This document shows positions 7,363 to 15,989 of a DNA stretch of 47,072 nucleotides, one piece after another. Source of the DNA: an uncultured Collinsella sp. (GTDB lineage: Bacteria > Actinomycetota > Coriobacteriia > Coriobacteriales > Coriobacteriaceae); contig UQHO01000015.1 in NCBI GenBank assembly GCA_900540995.1, positions 1-47,072 of the forward strand. The letters are read 5' to 3'. Each line of letters opens with the position of its first letter. Within the stretch, counting starts at the first letter, position 1. The translations under genes were made by a program, and so were the position numbers. The notes beneath the pieces are model-generated. The model searched no databases and had not been told where the DNA came from. It saw only the letters and a list, made by a program, of their open reading frames with translations.

Positions 7363-7953
7363 ATGATCAACAAAATCCAGCAAGAAAAGTTCACTATCGT
7401 TATGTGCGCACTGATGGTCGCCGGCATGTCCGTGTACAACGCCGCCGTTTTGGCGGGCGGGCTGTCGCCGCAGAGCCTCATGAGCGCCATTTCCGGCTTC
7501 GTTCCGGGCTTCCTGGTGGCGCTGATGGGCGACGTGTTCTATGCCGGCCCGCTTTCCAACCGCGTGTTCAGTATGCGCGAGTGGCGCAGCCGTATCATCA
7601 TGAAATCCGTCTTTATGGTGTGCCTGATGGTGCCTTATATGAGCTGCTACGGCGCCGCGATATCCATGATGCATGGTGCGCCCGTCGCTGCCTTCCCGCA
7701 GCTCTGGGCAAAAAACGTACTGCGCAACGTCGTGATGGCCATGCCCCTGCAGCTGCTGGTCGTAGGCCCCGCGGTGCGCTATCTCTTCTCGCGACTTTAT
7801 ACCCAGAGCAAACCTCACGCGGGGGTGGTTTTTGCCGGCCGAATCGGTAGAATCGAATGCAGCAAGAAGTTCAAAGCGCGCCCCAACGGGTGCGCTTTTT
7901 TGAGGGAGGTAGCATGGCATATCGTCTGGACATCAAGCGCATTCTTTCGATGA
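7363..7953 (+). CDS. Membrane protein with two DUF2798 repeats
   Basis: Predicted inner-membrane protein with four hydrophobic segments arranged as two similar halves (residues about 8-68 and 86-146); both halves resemble DUF2798, a family of unknown function. ATG follows GGAGGG. The frame continues about 45 codons past the last membrane segment, through a promoter-like TAGAAT and a terminator hairpin, and 40 bases into the next gene before TGA. The last part is low in family-like character, so the natural stop may have been lost, or the tail may be tolerated. Confidence 0.7.
   Translation: MINKIQQEKFTIVMCALMVAGMSVYNAAVLAGGLSPQSLMSAISGFVPGFLVALMGDVFYAGPLSNRVFSMREWRSRIIMKSVFMVCLMVPYMSCYGAAISMMHGAPVAAFPQLWAKNVLRNVVMAMPLQLLVVGPAVRYLFSRLYTQSKPHAGVVFAGRIGRIECSKKFKARPNGCAFLREVAWHIVWTSSAFFR
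7848..7901 (+). terminator. Hairpin with T-run ahead of the YitT gene
   Basis: The 11-bp stem 7873-7883 with 7888-7898 (one G-T pair, loop CAAC) is followed by T's to 7901. A -10-like TAGAAT lies just upstream (7848-7853). It could end the upstream transcript or attenuate a short leader for the gene at 7914. Confidence 0.65.
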
Positions 7954-8804
7954 ACTTCTTCCACGACCTGCCCCAGATTATGTTGGGGTGCGCCCTGGCC
8001 GCGATCGCAACCGACCTGTTTTTGATTCCCAACGGCCTTGCCGCCGGCGGTGTTACGGGCCTGGCGACCATCATACAGGCGGTCGGTGCGTCTCATGGCG
8101 TGTCACTGCCCGTTGGTATTCAGACCATCGTGATGAACGCATTGCTGCTACTTGTGGTTGTGCGTACGGGCGGAATGTTCTACGCGGTGCAGACGGCCAC
8201 GGGCTTTGTGCTGCTGGGCTTTTTTACCGATCTGTTTGCGCCGTTTGTGGCGCCGCTGGCCCATGACGACCTGATGCTGCCTGCCATGTGGGGTGGTATC
8301 GTTACGGGTATTGGCTACGGTATGGTGCTGCGCGCCGGCGCCAATACCGGCGGCTCCGACACCATTGGGCAGATTATCTCGCGCAATACATCGCTGCCGG
8401 TGGGCTCGACGGTCATGGCCATCGATGTCGCCGTATGCGCGCTGTCGGCCCCTGTCTTCTCGATTGAGAACGCTCTGTATGCCGGCCTTTCGATGGTTAT
8501 TAGCGGATACGTGATCGATGCCGTGGTCGATGGCGGCAACAAGCGCCGTATGGTGCTCATCATCTCGGACAAGTTTCCCGATATCGCGGCCGATATTATG
8601 TACGGCTTGGGGCGCGGCTGCACCAAGTTTAAGGCGACCGGCATGTATTCGGGTGCCGAGAAGCCGGTGATCATGGTAATTGTGAGCCGTCGCGAGCTCA
8701 ATACACTCAAGACCATCGTGCGCGAGCGCGACCCGCGCGCCATCGTGACGGTTGCCGACGTCACGGAAGCCTTCGGTGAGGGCTTCAAGGACATCAGCGC
8801 GTAG
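7914..8804 (+). CDS. YitT-family membrane protein
   Basis: Integral membrane protein of 296 residues. The N-terminal two thirds holds about five to six membrane segments of the YitT (DUF161) type, including the AxGGVTGLATI and GANTGGSDTIGQIISR motifs. The last about 80 residues match the soluble DUF2179 domain (KFKATGMYSGAEKPVIMVIV). The biochemical role of the family is unknown. ATG at 7914 follows GGGAGG; an upstream in-frame start at 7857 would read through the terminator hairpin and is less likely. Confidence 0.9.
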   Translation: MAYRLDIKRILSMNFFHDLPQIMLGCALAAIATDLFLIPNGLAAGGVTGLATIIQAVGASHGVSLPVGIQTIVMNALLLLVVVRTGGMFYAVQTATGFVLLGFFTDLFAPFVAPLAHDDLMLPAMWGGIVTGIGYGMVLRAGANTGGSDTIGQIISRNTSLPVGSTVMAIDVAVCALSAPVFSIENALYAGLSMVISGYVIDAVVDGGNKRRMVLIISDKFPDIAADIMYGLGRGCTKFKATGMYSGAEKPVIMVIVSRRELNTLKTIVRERDPRAIVTVADVTEAFGEGFKDISA

Positions 8805-8817
8805 ACTGGCCAGGGTC

Positions 8818-8923
8818 GGTGGGACAAAATTATCAGTAGTGCTTGTCCCAGGTTCGATAGGCTCATCAACCTCGTTGCCGCAAGCGACCCTGGGACAAAC
8901 ACTACTGATAATTTTGTCCCACC
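8818..8923. repeat. Long single inverted repeat (35-bp arms)
   Basis: Arm 8818-8852 and arm 8889-8923 are complementary over 35 bases with one mismatch; the loop is 36 bases. It starts 13 bp after the YitT stop. It is far longer than a normal terminator and has no T-run. The rest of the gap to 9139 shows only a ribosome site (AAAGGAAGG). Confidence 0.92.
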
Positions 8924-9138
8924 GCTTCCTTGTCGATCGTCCCGCATCCAAAAGACGTTCACATTGATAAACCGTTTCATCAGCGGTTCTGCCTGCTCAA
9001 TTGCTCAAATAATGATAAAAACTCTGGTAAAGCCCTCAGTTTCTTCGCATAATGAATGACGTACGTGCATCGCGGCCGGGCTGGGATTGCCTTTTCGTGC
9101 CGTGTGCATTTTGTCTATGAGGATGAAAGGAAGGCACA

Positions 9139-9969
9139 ATGAGCGACGTAGAGCTCAAAAAGGTTGCCAACGAGGTAAGGAAGGGCATCGTCACCGGCGT
9201 GCACGCTGCCAAGTCCGGCCACCCGGGCGGTTCGCTCGGCGCTGCCGACATCATGACCTATCTGTATTTTGAGGAAATGAACGTCGACCCGGCCGACCCC
9301 CGCAAGGCAGACCGCGACCGCTTTGTGCTCTCCAAGGGCCACTGCGCACCTGGCCTGTATGCCGTGCTCGCCGAGCGCGGGTTCTTCCCCAAGGAGGACC
9401 TGGAGACGCTGCGCCATATTGGCAGCCACCTGCAGGGCCACCCCAACATGAACGACACCCCGGGCGTGGACATGTCCACCGGGTCGCTGGGCCAGGGCAT
9501 CTCCGCCGCCGTTGGGATGGCCGTCGCCGCCAAGCACTGGGGCGACGACTACCGAACCTACGCCCTGCTGGGCGATGGCGAGAGCGAGGAGGGCCAGGTC
9601 TGGGAGGCCGCCATGTTTGCCGGCAACCAGCAGCTCGACAACCTCTGTGTGATCGTCGACCACAACGGCCTGCAGATCGACGGTCCCGTCGAGGAGGTCA
9701 ACGACCCCATGCCGCTCGCTGACAAGTTCCGCGCCTTTAAGTTCCACGTGGTGGAGCTTGCCGACGGCAACGATTTCGATCAGATCCGCGCCGCCTTTGC
9801 CGAGGCTCGCGCTACCAAGGGCCAGCCGACCGCCATTATCGCCGAGACCCTGAAGGGCAAGGGCGTGTCCTTTATGGAGAACCAGGTTGGTTGGCACGGC
9901 AAGGCCCCCAATGATGAACAGTTTGAGCAGGCCATGGCAGAGCTCACGGCCGCCGGAGAGGAGCTCTAG
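9139..9969 (+). CDS. Transketolase, N-terminal (ThDP-binding) subunit
   Basis: Cytoplasmic pentose-phosphate enzyme that moves two-carbon ketol units between sugar phosphates. This 276-residue half carries the HPGGS substrate loop and the thiamine diphosphate motif that begins GDGESEEGQ and ends with the conserved Asn in VDHNG. It must pair with the product of the next gene. Split transketolases are common in anaerobic Gram-positives and archaea. ATG follows AAAGGAAGG. Confidence 0.96.
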   Translation: MSDVELKKVANEVRKGIVTGVHAAKSGHPGGSLGAADIMTYLYFEEMNVDPADPRKADRDRFVLSKGHCAPGLYAVLAERGFFPKEDLETLRHIGSHLQGHPNMNDTPGVDMSTGSLGQGISAAVGMAVAAKHWGDDYRTYALLGDGESEEGQVWEAAMFAGNQQLDNLCVIVDHNGLQIDGPVEEVNDPMPLADKFRAFKFHVVELADGNDFDQIRAAFAEARATKGQPTAIIAETLKGKGVSFMENQVGWHGKAPNDEQFEQAMAELTAAGEEL

Positions 9970-9970
9970 G

Positions 9971-10912
9971 ATGGCAGACGTCAAGAAAATCGCCACGCGC
10001 GTAAGCTACGGCGAGGCCCTCGTCGAGCTCGCCAACGAGCACGATGACTTTGTGGTCCTCGACGCCGACCTGGCCGCCGCCACGCAGACCGGTAAGTTTA
10101 AGGCCGCCTGCCCCGACCGTTTCTTCGATGTGGGTATCGCCGAGAGCAACCTGATGGGTGTTGCCGCCGGTATCGCAACCACCGGTCGCGTTGCCTTCGC
10201 GAGCACCTTTGCCATGTTCGCCGCCGGCCGCGCCTTTGAGCAGGTCCGTAACTCCATCGGCTACCCGCACCTCAACGTTAAGATCGGTGCCACGCACGCC
10301 GGTATCTCGGTGGGCGAGGACGGTGCTACGCATCAGTGCTGCGAGGATATCGCCCTGATGCGCGTCATCCCCGGCATGACCGTTATCGTTCCGGCCGACG
10401 ATGTCGAGGCCCGCGCCGTGACGCGCGCCGCCTACGAGTGCGACGGCCCCGTGTACATGCGCTTTGCCCGTCTGGCCTCGCTGGTTATCAACGACCCCGA
10501 GACCTACAAGTTCGAGTTGGGTAAGGGCATTGTCATGCGCGAGGGCGCCGATGTGACCATCATCGCCTGCGGCCTGATGGTCGGCGAGGCTCTCGAGGCC
10601 GCCGAGCAGCTTGCTACCGAGGGCATCGATGCCGAGGTCATCAACATGCACACCATCAAGCCCATCGATGCCGACCTGATCGTCAAGAGCGCCACCAAGA
10701 CCGGCCACGTCGTGACCGTCGAGGAGCACTCTGTGATCGGTGGCCTGGGCAGCGCCGTTGCCGACGTCCTGTGCGAGCAGTGCCCGACGCCGCTCAAGAA
10801 GATCGGCGTCAACGACACCTTCGGTGAGTCTGGCCCGGGTGCCGAGCTCCTGCACAAGTACGGCCTAGACGCCGCCAACATCGTGGCGACCACCAAGGAG
10901 TTCTTGGCATAA
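9971..10912 (+). CDS. Transketolase, C-terminal subunit
   Basis: Second half of the split transketolase, 313 residues. It holds the pyrimidine-binding domain (DADLAAATQTGKF, FDVGIAESNLMGVAAG with the catalytic Glu) and the C-terminal regulatory domain (TVEEHSVIGGLGSAVA). ATG at 9971 comes 2 bases after the first subunit's stop. An in-frame upstream start at 9887 would overlap the first subunit and is rejected. A strong terminator follows. Confidence 0.96.
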   Translation: MADVKKIATRVSYGEALVELANEHDDFVVLDADLAAATQTGKFKAACPDRFFDVGIAESNLMGVAAGIATTGRVAFASTFAMFAAGRAFEQVRNSIGYPHLNVKIGATHAGISVGEDGATHQCCEDIALMRVIPGMTVIVPADDVEARAVTRAAYECDGPVYMRFARLASLVINDPETYKFELGKGIVMREGADVTIIACGLMVGEALEAAEQLATEGIDAEVINMHTIKPIDADLIVKSATKTGHVVTVEEHSVIGGLGSAVADVLCEQCPTPLKKIGVNDTFGESGPGAELLHKYGLDAANIVATTKEFLA

Positions 10913-10960
10913 GGCAAGACGGATCTCAAGGACTGCTTCGCCAGTACTATGGAAACCCGG

Positions 10961-10993
10961 CAGGGGCGCTCTCTAGGAGAGCGCCCCTGTTTC
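10961..10993 (+). terminator. Terminator after transketolase
   Basis: Perfect 13-bp stem, 10961-10973 with 10977-10989, loop TAG, then GTTTC. Confidence 0.85.
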
Positions 10994-11060
10994 AGTTGCG
11001 GTGAGATAAGGACTGATTAGGGCTTTTAACTGCTAAAACAGTCCCTATTTCACCGCAACT
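10994..11060. repeat. Intergenic palindrome, family B copy 1
   Basis: Arms 10994-11015 and 11039-11060 (AGTTGCGGTG... and ...CACCGCAACT) are nearly complementary. Other copies lie at 24793-24859 and 38534-38600. It abuts the transketolase terminator. Confidence 0.9.
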
Positions 11061-11186
11061 TCTAAAGAGGCCGTATCAAGCAGGATTTCTATTGGGATAA
11101 GGGCCCATTCCAGCCACGTTCAATTCAGCCCCCAAGCATGGCGCTGCTGCACTTAAACAAAACGCAGCGACCCCTTAGTTACCGCA

Positions 11187-11309
11187 GGCCGGGCACAGGG
11201 TTACTCTCCAAATCTTTCCGCAGGACGGAGGAGCCCCTGCCGCGCGAAGCGCGCAGCGGGGGCTCCGACATGTCCGAGGACGATTTGGAGAGTAACCCTG
11301 TGCCCGGCC
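11187..11309. repeat. Large nested hairpin upstream of ftsE
   Basis: Perfect 28-bp arms (11187-11214 and 11282-11309) enclose a second GC-rich hairpin (about 11229-11265, GGAGCCCC... with ...GGGGCTCC). The whole 123 bases would fold as one rod. It could be a small mobile palindrome, a processing site or a structured RNA. Nothing else is evident between 11061 and 11186. Confidence 0.9.
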
Positions 11310-11343
11310 GACGGGATCCCTAAGCACGCCATGCTTCTTATGT

Positions 11344-11368
11344 GCAGCAAAGCTAATGCTGCTAAAAT
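11344..11368 (+). promoter_or_regulatory. Probable ftsE promoter region
   Basis: A short palindrome GCAGCA...TGCTGC (11344-11362) is followed by -10-like TAAAAT (11363-11368). The -35 is not clear. Confidence 0.35.
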
Positions 11369-11413
11369 ACAAAGCGCTCATGTAGTTTAAACGCACGACG
11401 ATAAGGAGCACCA

Positions 11414-12634
11414 GTGGGTAACCACTTCCGTACCTCCGGTGCGGGCGATGATGCCCCCAAGACGCAGACAGGCGTCCAGGGCAGTCGTTTCGCCACTCCG
11501 GATTCAGAGGGCCAGCCTGTTGCTCAGGCCCCCACTCAGCCGGCAGATCAGGCACAGCCGGCATCCGATCCCTTTGCCTACAATCCCACCAGCGATGTCG
11601 CGCTTTCCGGCACGGCGGGTTTTGAGCCCGTTCAGGCCGTGACCGCTCGCGTGGAGCAGCCTCAGGCTGGCGCCGCCACGCCGCAGCCTACCATGGCCGG
11701 CATTCCCGACCCCATGGCCCCTGCGACGCCGGTTCCTCAGCCTGCGCAGTCCGGTCTCTTTGCCGCTATTCCCGATCCCACGCAGCCTGCTGCCCTGGTG
11801 GTCGAGAGCGATCAGGCAGCCGAGGTCGCAAGCCTCGATAACGCGCTCAACAACCCCGATTTTACGTCGGTGTTTGCGCCCATCGATCCGCAGGCCAGCC
11901 GCAAGAAGATGGCCAAGCAGGCCGGTGTCGAGCCCGTCATCCTTATGGAGCATGTCACCAAGATCTATCCGGCACAGCCCAACAAGCCTGCACTCGACGA
12001 CATCAACATCGAGATCTATCCGGGCGAGTTCGTCTTCCTGGTCGGTCATTCCGGCTCGGGTAAGACCACGCTGCTGTCGACGCTCAACCGCGACGTCAAG
12101 CCGACGAGCGGCCGCATCCTGGTTGCCGGTCAGGACCTCATGAAGATCAAGAATCGCAAGGTTCCGTTCCTGCGCCGTCAGATTGGCGCCGTGTTCCAGG
12201 ACTTTAAGCTTCTGCCTCAAAAATCTGCCTACGAAAACGTGGCGTTTGCCCTGCAGTGCATCGGCAAGCCCAAGGGCGTTATTCGCAGCCAGGTTCCCGA
12301 GGTGCTGCGTCTGGTCGGCCTGGCTGATCAGATGGACTCGCTGCCCGATCAGCTTTCCGGTGGCGAGCAGCAGCGCGTTGCCGTTGCCCGCGCCATGGTC
12401 AACCGCCCGCCGCTGCTGATCTGTGACGAGCCCACGGGCAACCTCGACCCGGCGATTTCGCTGGGCATCATGAAGCTGCTCGAGCGTATTAACCGCACCG
12501 GCACCACCGTGATCGTCGCCACGCACGACCGCGAGATGGTCGATAGCATGCACCGTCGCGTGATCGCCCTCGAGGGCGGCCACGTTATCCGCGACCAGGA
12601 GAGGGGAGGTTACGGCAACTATGGCACCAACTAA
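11414..12634 (+). CDS. ftsE: Cell division ATP-binding protein FtsE with long N-terminal extension
   Basis: ATPase of the FtsEX complex, which couples septal peptidoglycan hydrolysis to the divisome at the cytoplasmic face. The ABC domain starts near residue 175: Walker A GHSGSGKTT at 211-219, then the LSGGEQQR signature and Walker B LLICDEPTGNLDP. FtsE is usually about 230 residues; here 406, because about 170 residues rich in Pro, Ala and Gln precede the ATPase and look disordered. GTG at 11414 follows AAGGAG and the frame is continuous, so the extension seems real. Its end overlaps ftsX by 14 bp. Confidence 0.95.
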   Translation: MGNHFRTSGAGDDAPKTQTGVQGSRFATPDSEGQPVAQAPTQPADQAQPASDPFAYNPTSDVALSGTAGFEPVQAVTARVEQPQAGAATPQPTMAGIPDPMAPATPVPQPAQSGLFAAIPDPTQPAALVVESDQAAEVASLDNALNNPDFTSVFAPIDPQASRKKMAKQAGVEPVILMEHVTKIYPAQPNKPALDDINIEIYPGEFVFLVGHSGSGKTTLLSTLNRDVKPTSGRILVAGQDLMKIKNRKVPFLRRQIGAVFQDFKLLPQKSAYENVAFALQCIGKPKGVIRSQVPEVLRLVGLADQMDSLPDQLSGGEQQRVAVARAMVNRPPLLICDEPTGNLDPAISLGIMKLLERINRTGTTVIVATHDREMVDSMHRRVIALEGGHVIRDQERGGYGNYGTN

Positions 12635-13541
12635 CGTGGGCTACTCCTTCAAAGAGGCAATCAGTCACTTCTTCCGTAACTGGACTACCTCGCTCGGCGC
12701 CGTCATCACGATCTTCCTTTCGCTGTTTATCATCGGCCTGTTCATCATGGGCTCCGCGATGCTGAACTCCGTGATCGGCACCGTCGAGGATCAGGTTGTC
12801 ATCAACGCGTTCATTAGCGATGACGCCGATCAGGCCGATGTCCAGGCTTTTGAGGCCGAGCTTAAGACGTGGAATAACGTCAAGTCCGTGACCTATAAGG
12901 ACAAGGACGACGCGCTGGCCGAGTATACGAGCAAGATGTCGGGCAACGCCGACGCCACCATGAGCGCGCTCGATGGCCAGAACCCGCTGCCGGCTTCGTT
13001 TGCAATTGAGATGGACGATCCGTCCAAGGTCGAAAGCACGGCCCAGAAGCTCAAGAAGAACGCCGACTTCCAGAAGATCGCGGATGACGGCGACGTCAAC
13101 GCGAGCGTGCTGTACGGCCAGGAGGAAGTGAGCCGCCTGTTCCAGGTGACCAACTACATCCGCATCGCCGCCGTGGTGCTCGTCGGCCTTCTGACCTTTA
13201 TCGCATTCATCTTCATCAACAACACGATTCGCCTGTCCATCACGGCGCGTCGTCGTGAGATTGCGATTATGCGTCTGGTCGGCGCCAGCAACGGCTTCAT
13301 TCGCGGCCCGTTTATCACCGAGGGCGTACTGCAGGCCATTTTGGGCTCGCTGCTTTCCATCGGCGTTCTGGAGCTGCTGCGCAATCTGATGATTCCGCGT
13401 TTGCAGGAGAGCATCGGCTGGATGTCGTTTGCCCTGCCGATGCAGTACTACCTGGTGACCTATGCTGCGCTGATTCTGGTCGGCGTGATTATCGGTCTCT
13501 TTGGTTCTGCCATCGCCATGCGCCGCTACCTGCGCGTGTAG
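12621..13541 (+). CDS. ftsX: Cell division protein FtsX
   Basis: Membrane partner of FtsE, 306 residues. One membrane segment lies near residues 20-45, then an extracellular domain of about 120 residues, which in this family contacts a peptidoglycan hydrolase, then three C-terminal membrane segments of the FtsX/MacB type. The RRREIAIMRLVGASNGFIRGPF coupling region is present. ATG overlaps the end of ftsE, so the two are translated together. Followed by a terminator. Confidence 0.95.
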   Translation: MAPTNVGYSFKEAISHFFRNWTTSLGAVITIFLSLFIIGLFIMGSAMLNSVIGTVEDQVVINAFISDDADQADVQAFEAELKTWNNVKSVTYKDKDDALAEYTSKMSGNADATMSALDGQNPLPASFAIEMDDPSKVESTAQKLKKNADFQKIADDGDVNASVLYGQEEVSRLFQVTNYIRIAAVVLVGLLTFIAFIFINNTIRLSITARRREIAIMRLVGASNGFIRGPFITEGVLQAILGSLLSIGVLELLRNLMIPRLQESIGWMSFALPMQYYLVTYAALILVGVIIGLFGSAIAMRRYLRV

Positions 13542-13565
13542 GCATGCCTGGAATTCATCCCTTCC

Positions 13566-13600
13566 AACGGGTCGTCTCTTATGGGGCGGCCCGTTTTTTG
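13566..13600 (+). terminator. Terminator after ftsX
   Basis: The 11-bp stem 13566-13576 with 13585-13595 has two G-T pairs and is followed by TTTTTT. Confidence 0.85.
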
Positions 13601-13676
13601 ATCCCTAGGGGACGGCAGGAAAACGGATCATTTGGGTAGACTCTTTGGAGTTCGCAATCGATAGTTAGGAGGCGCC

Positions 13677-15812
13677 ATGGGGCGCAATAACAAGCATAAG
13701 CGTGGAGCTCGCAATAAGCGCGGGCCGGTGCGCAGCGAACGCCGTCCGAGCCTGACCGGGCGCGTGCAGCTCCATGAGCATGGCGCCTATGTCATAACCG
13801 AGAGCGGCGACTACAAGGTCATGGGCCGCGGTAAGCGCGAGATCATGGATGGCGATACCGTTGCCGTGAGCATTAAGAACAGCCCGCACGGTGAGCGGCG
13901 CGCCGTGATCGAAGGCGTGGTTGAGCGCGCAGCCATAAGCGTGGTGGGTACGTACCAGACCGCCGGCCCGCTCGGTGTGATCGAGCCGCTCGATTCGCGC
14001 CTGAAGGCCGACTTCTTCATTCTGCCCGAGGATACCTCGGCGGATCGCCTGGGCGTCCACCCGGGCGATGCCGTCGTCGCGCGCATTTTGACCTACCCGA
14101 CGCGCCTGGAATCGGGCACCGTGACGATCGAGCGCCGCATTGGCGGAGATGACGCGCCCGATTTGGGCGTTCAGTATGTGATGGCGCGTTACGGCTATAC
14201 CGATAGCTATCCCGAGGCCGCGCTGGACGAGGCCGAGGGGCTTTCGCTCGATGTGTCCGCGGCGCTTAAGGACCAGCTCCGCCGCGATCTGCGCGACCGC
14301 TTTGTCATCACGATCGACCCGGTCGACGCGCGTGACTTTGACGATGCCATTTCGCTGGAGCGCACGCCCGAGGGTGGCTACAAGCTGGGTGTGCATATCG
14401 CCGACGTTTCACACTATGTGGCTTGGGACGGGCATATCGATCTTGAGGCTCGCCATCGTACGACATCGGTGTATCTGGCCGATCGCGTGCTTCCCATGCT
14501 GCCCGAACGCCTGTCCTGTGACCTGTGTTCGCTTCGCCCTGACGAGGACCGTCTTGCGTTTACCGTTGACATTGAGCTCGATGCGCAGGGTCGCGTGCGG
14601 CATTACGATCCGTACCCCAGCGTGATTCGCTCGCGTGTGCGTATGGACTATGACGGCGCCGAGGCGCTGCTGGTGCGTGCCGGCGCGGTGGAGTATGGGG
14701 TGCTGGAGGGTGCGGCCGAGGATGTTGCGGCTGCTGAGGCCTCGCGCGAGGAGGCGCTTGAGCGCGGTCTTGCGTGCGAGAAGGCCGCCCGCGGCTGCAA
14801 CGTTGACCTCGGCAATTTCCTTGTCGCCGCCAACGAACTCGCCGAACTTCGCCGTCGTATTCGTCGCGTCCGCGGCTCAGTCGATTTTGACACGGCCGAG
14901 ATTCGCGCTCTATTGGATGAGGACGGAGTACCCGTGCAGATTGTGGCGCGCGAGCGTTCGTGTGCCACGTCGCTTATCGAGGAAGCCATGCTGCTCGCCA
15001 ACGAGTGCGTTGCAGAGTGGCTGGCAGACCGTGATATCGAGGCCTGCTATCGCGTGCATGAGGATCCGAGCCCCGATAGCCTGCACGGTGCCGCCGTTGC
15101 GCTGGCGCAGCTGGGCATCATCGACGATCGCCGTGCTGCCGGTATCGCCCTGGGGAGTCCCGATGAGCTACAGGCTGCAGTTGATGCTGCCGCCGGTACG
15201 GCCAACGCACCGCTCGTCAACACGCTGCTTCTGCGCAGCATGCAGCGCGCACTGTACAAGCCGCGCAACGAGGGCCACTTTGCGCTCGCCGCGCCGTGCT
15301 ACTGTCACTTTACGAGTCCCATCCGTCGCTACCCCGATCTGGTGGTGCACCGCGTGCTCAAACTGCAGTTGGCCTATGAGCAGCTCGGCGGCAAGGACGC
15401 CTTGGTCCGTACGCCGCGGCTGATCGGCAAGGGGCGCGAGTCGCTGCCGCGCATTCTGCCGCAGATCTGCCGCGCATGCAGCGATGCCGAGCGTGCGGCC
15501 GATGCCGCCAGCCATGCGACGCAAAAGATCAAGATTGCCCAGTACTATGAGGACCGTCTGGGCGAGCGCTATGCCGGATCCGTCTCGTGGGTTAGCAGCA
15601 TGGGCCTCTTTGTGCGCTTGGACCTGACGCAGGTCGAAGGCTTGGTTTCGATCAAGAGCCTGGGCAACGAGTGGTTCGAGTTCGACGAGGATGCGCTTAC
15701 GCTGACGGGCGCCGACACGGGGACTCGCTATGAACTGGGCCAGCGCGTGATTATCGAGGTCTCGCGCGTCAATACCACGCGTGGGCACTTGGACTTTAAG
15801 CTTATCCATTAG
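13677..15812 (+). CDS. rnr: Ribonuclease R (RNB-family exoribonuclease)
   Basis: Processive 3'-5' exoribonuclease that degrades structured RNA; in many bacteria it works with SmpB/tmRNA, and smpB lies 9 kb downstream. A basic N-terminus (GRNNKHKRGARNKRG) is followed by cold-shock-like RNA-binding domains, the RNB catalytic domain with the metal-binding aspartates in DPVDARDFDDAIS, and a C-terminal S1 domain. Length 711. ATG follows TTAGGAGG; a -10-like TAGACT lies at 13637-13642. Confidence 0.95.
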   Translation: MGRNNKHKRGARNKRGPVRSERRPSLTGRVQLHEHGAYVITESGDYKVMGRGKREIMDGDTVAVSIKNSPHGERRAVIEGVVERAAISVVGTYQTAGPLGVIEPLDSRLKADFFILPEDTSADRLGVHPGDAVVARILTYPTRLESGTVTIERRIGGDDAPDLGVQYVMARYGYTDSYPEAALDEAEGLSLDVSAALKDQLRRDLRDRFVITIDPVDARDFDDAISLERTPEGGYKLGVHIADVSHYVAWDGHIDLEARHRTTSVYLADRVLPMLPERLSCDLCSLRPDEDRLAFTVDIELDAQGRVRHYDPYPSVIRSRVRMDYDGAEALLVRAGAVEYGVLEGAAEDVAAAEASREEALERGLACEKAARGCNVDLGNFLVAANELAELRRRIRRVRGSVDFDTAEIRALLDEDGVPVQIVARERSCATSLIEEAMLLANECVAEWLADRDIEACYRVHEDPSPDSLHGAAVALAQLGIIDDRRAAGIALGSPDELQAAVDAAAGTANAPLVNTLLLRSMQRALYKPRNEGHFALAAPCYCHFTSPIRRYPDLVVHRVLKLQLAYEQLGGKDALVRTPRLIGKGRESLPRILPQICRACSDAERAADAASHATQKIKIAQYYEDRLGERYAGSVSWVSSMGLFVRLDLTQVEGLVSIKSLGNEWFEFDEDALTLTGADTGTRYELGQRVIIEVSRVNTTRGHLDFKLIH

Positions 15813-15837
15813 CCAAATCTCGACTCATGGCGGGAGA

Positions 15838-15873
15838 GCGGAGGGCGGTCTTTCGGGGCCGCCCTCCGCATTT
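15838..15873 (+). terminator. Terminator after rnr
   Basis: Perfect 11-bp GC stem, 15838-15848 with 15859-15869, then ATTTGG. Confidence 0.75.
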
Positions 15874-15928
15874 GGATCATGGCTACCTTGCCGTCTGCTC
15901 GGCCGCCCGCTTACCTGCTATTCGAGAG

Positions 15929-15972
15929 GTAAAACCTACCAAAATAAACCTGTCCCTTTTTGGCAGGTTTAC
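15929..15972. repeat. AT-rich palindrome before the recombinase gene
   Basis: GTAAAACCTACCAAAA (15929-15944) and TTTTTGGCAGGTTTAC at the right end are nearly complementary around a short loop holding CCTGTCCC. It may be an operator, an attenuator or a recombinase site. Confidence 0.5.
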
Positions 15973-15989
15973 AAGAAAGCGGGGATGAG

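Noticed and set aside
9139..10912. Transketolase disrupted into two frames by mutation
   Set aside because: Both halves have proper starts, stops and ribosome sites, and split transketolase is a known arrangement.
10800..11500. Mobile element insertion upstream of ftsE
   Set aside because: No transposase, target duplication or foreign base composition is visible; only palindromes can be supported.
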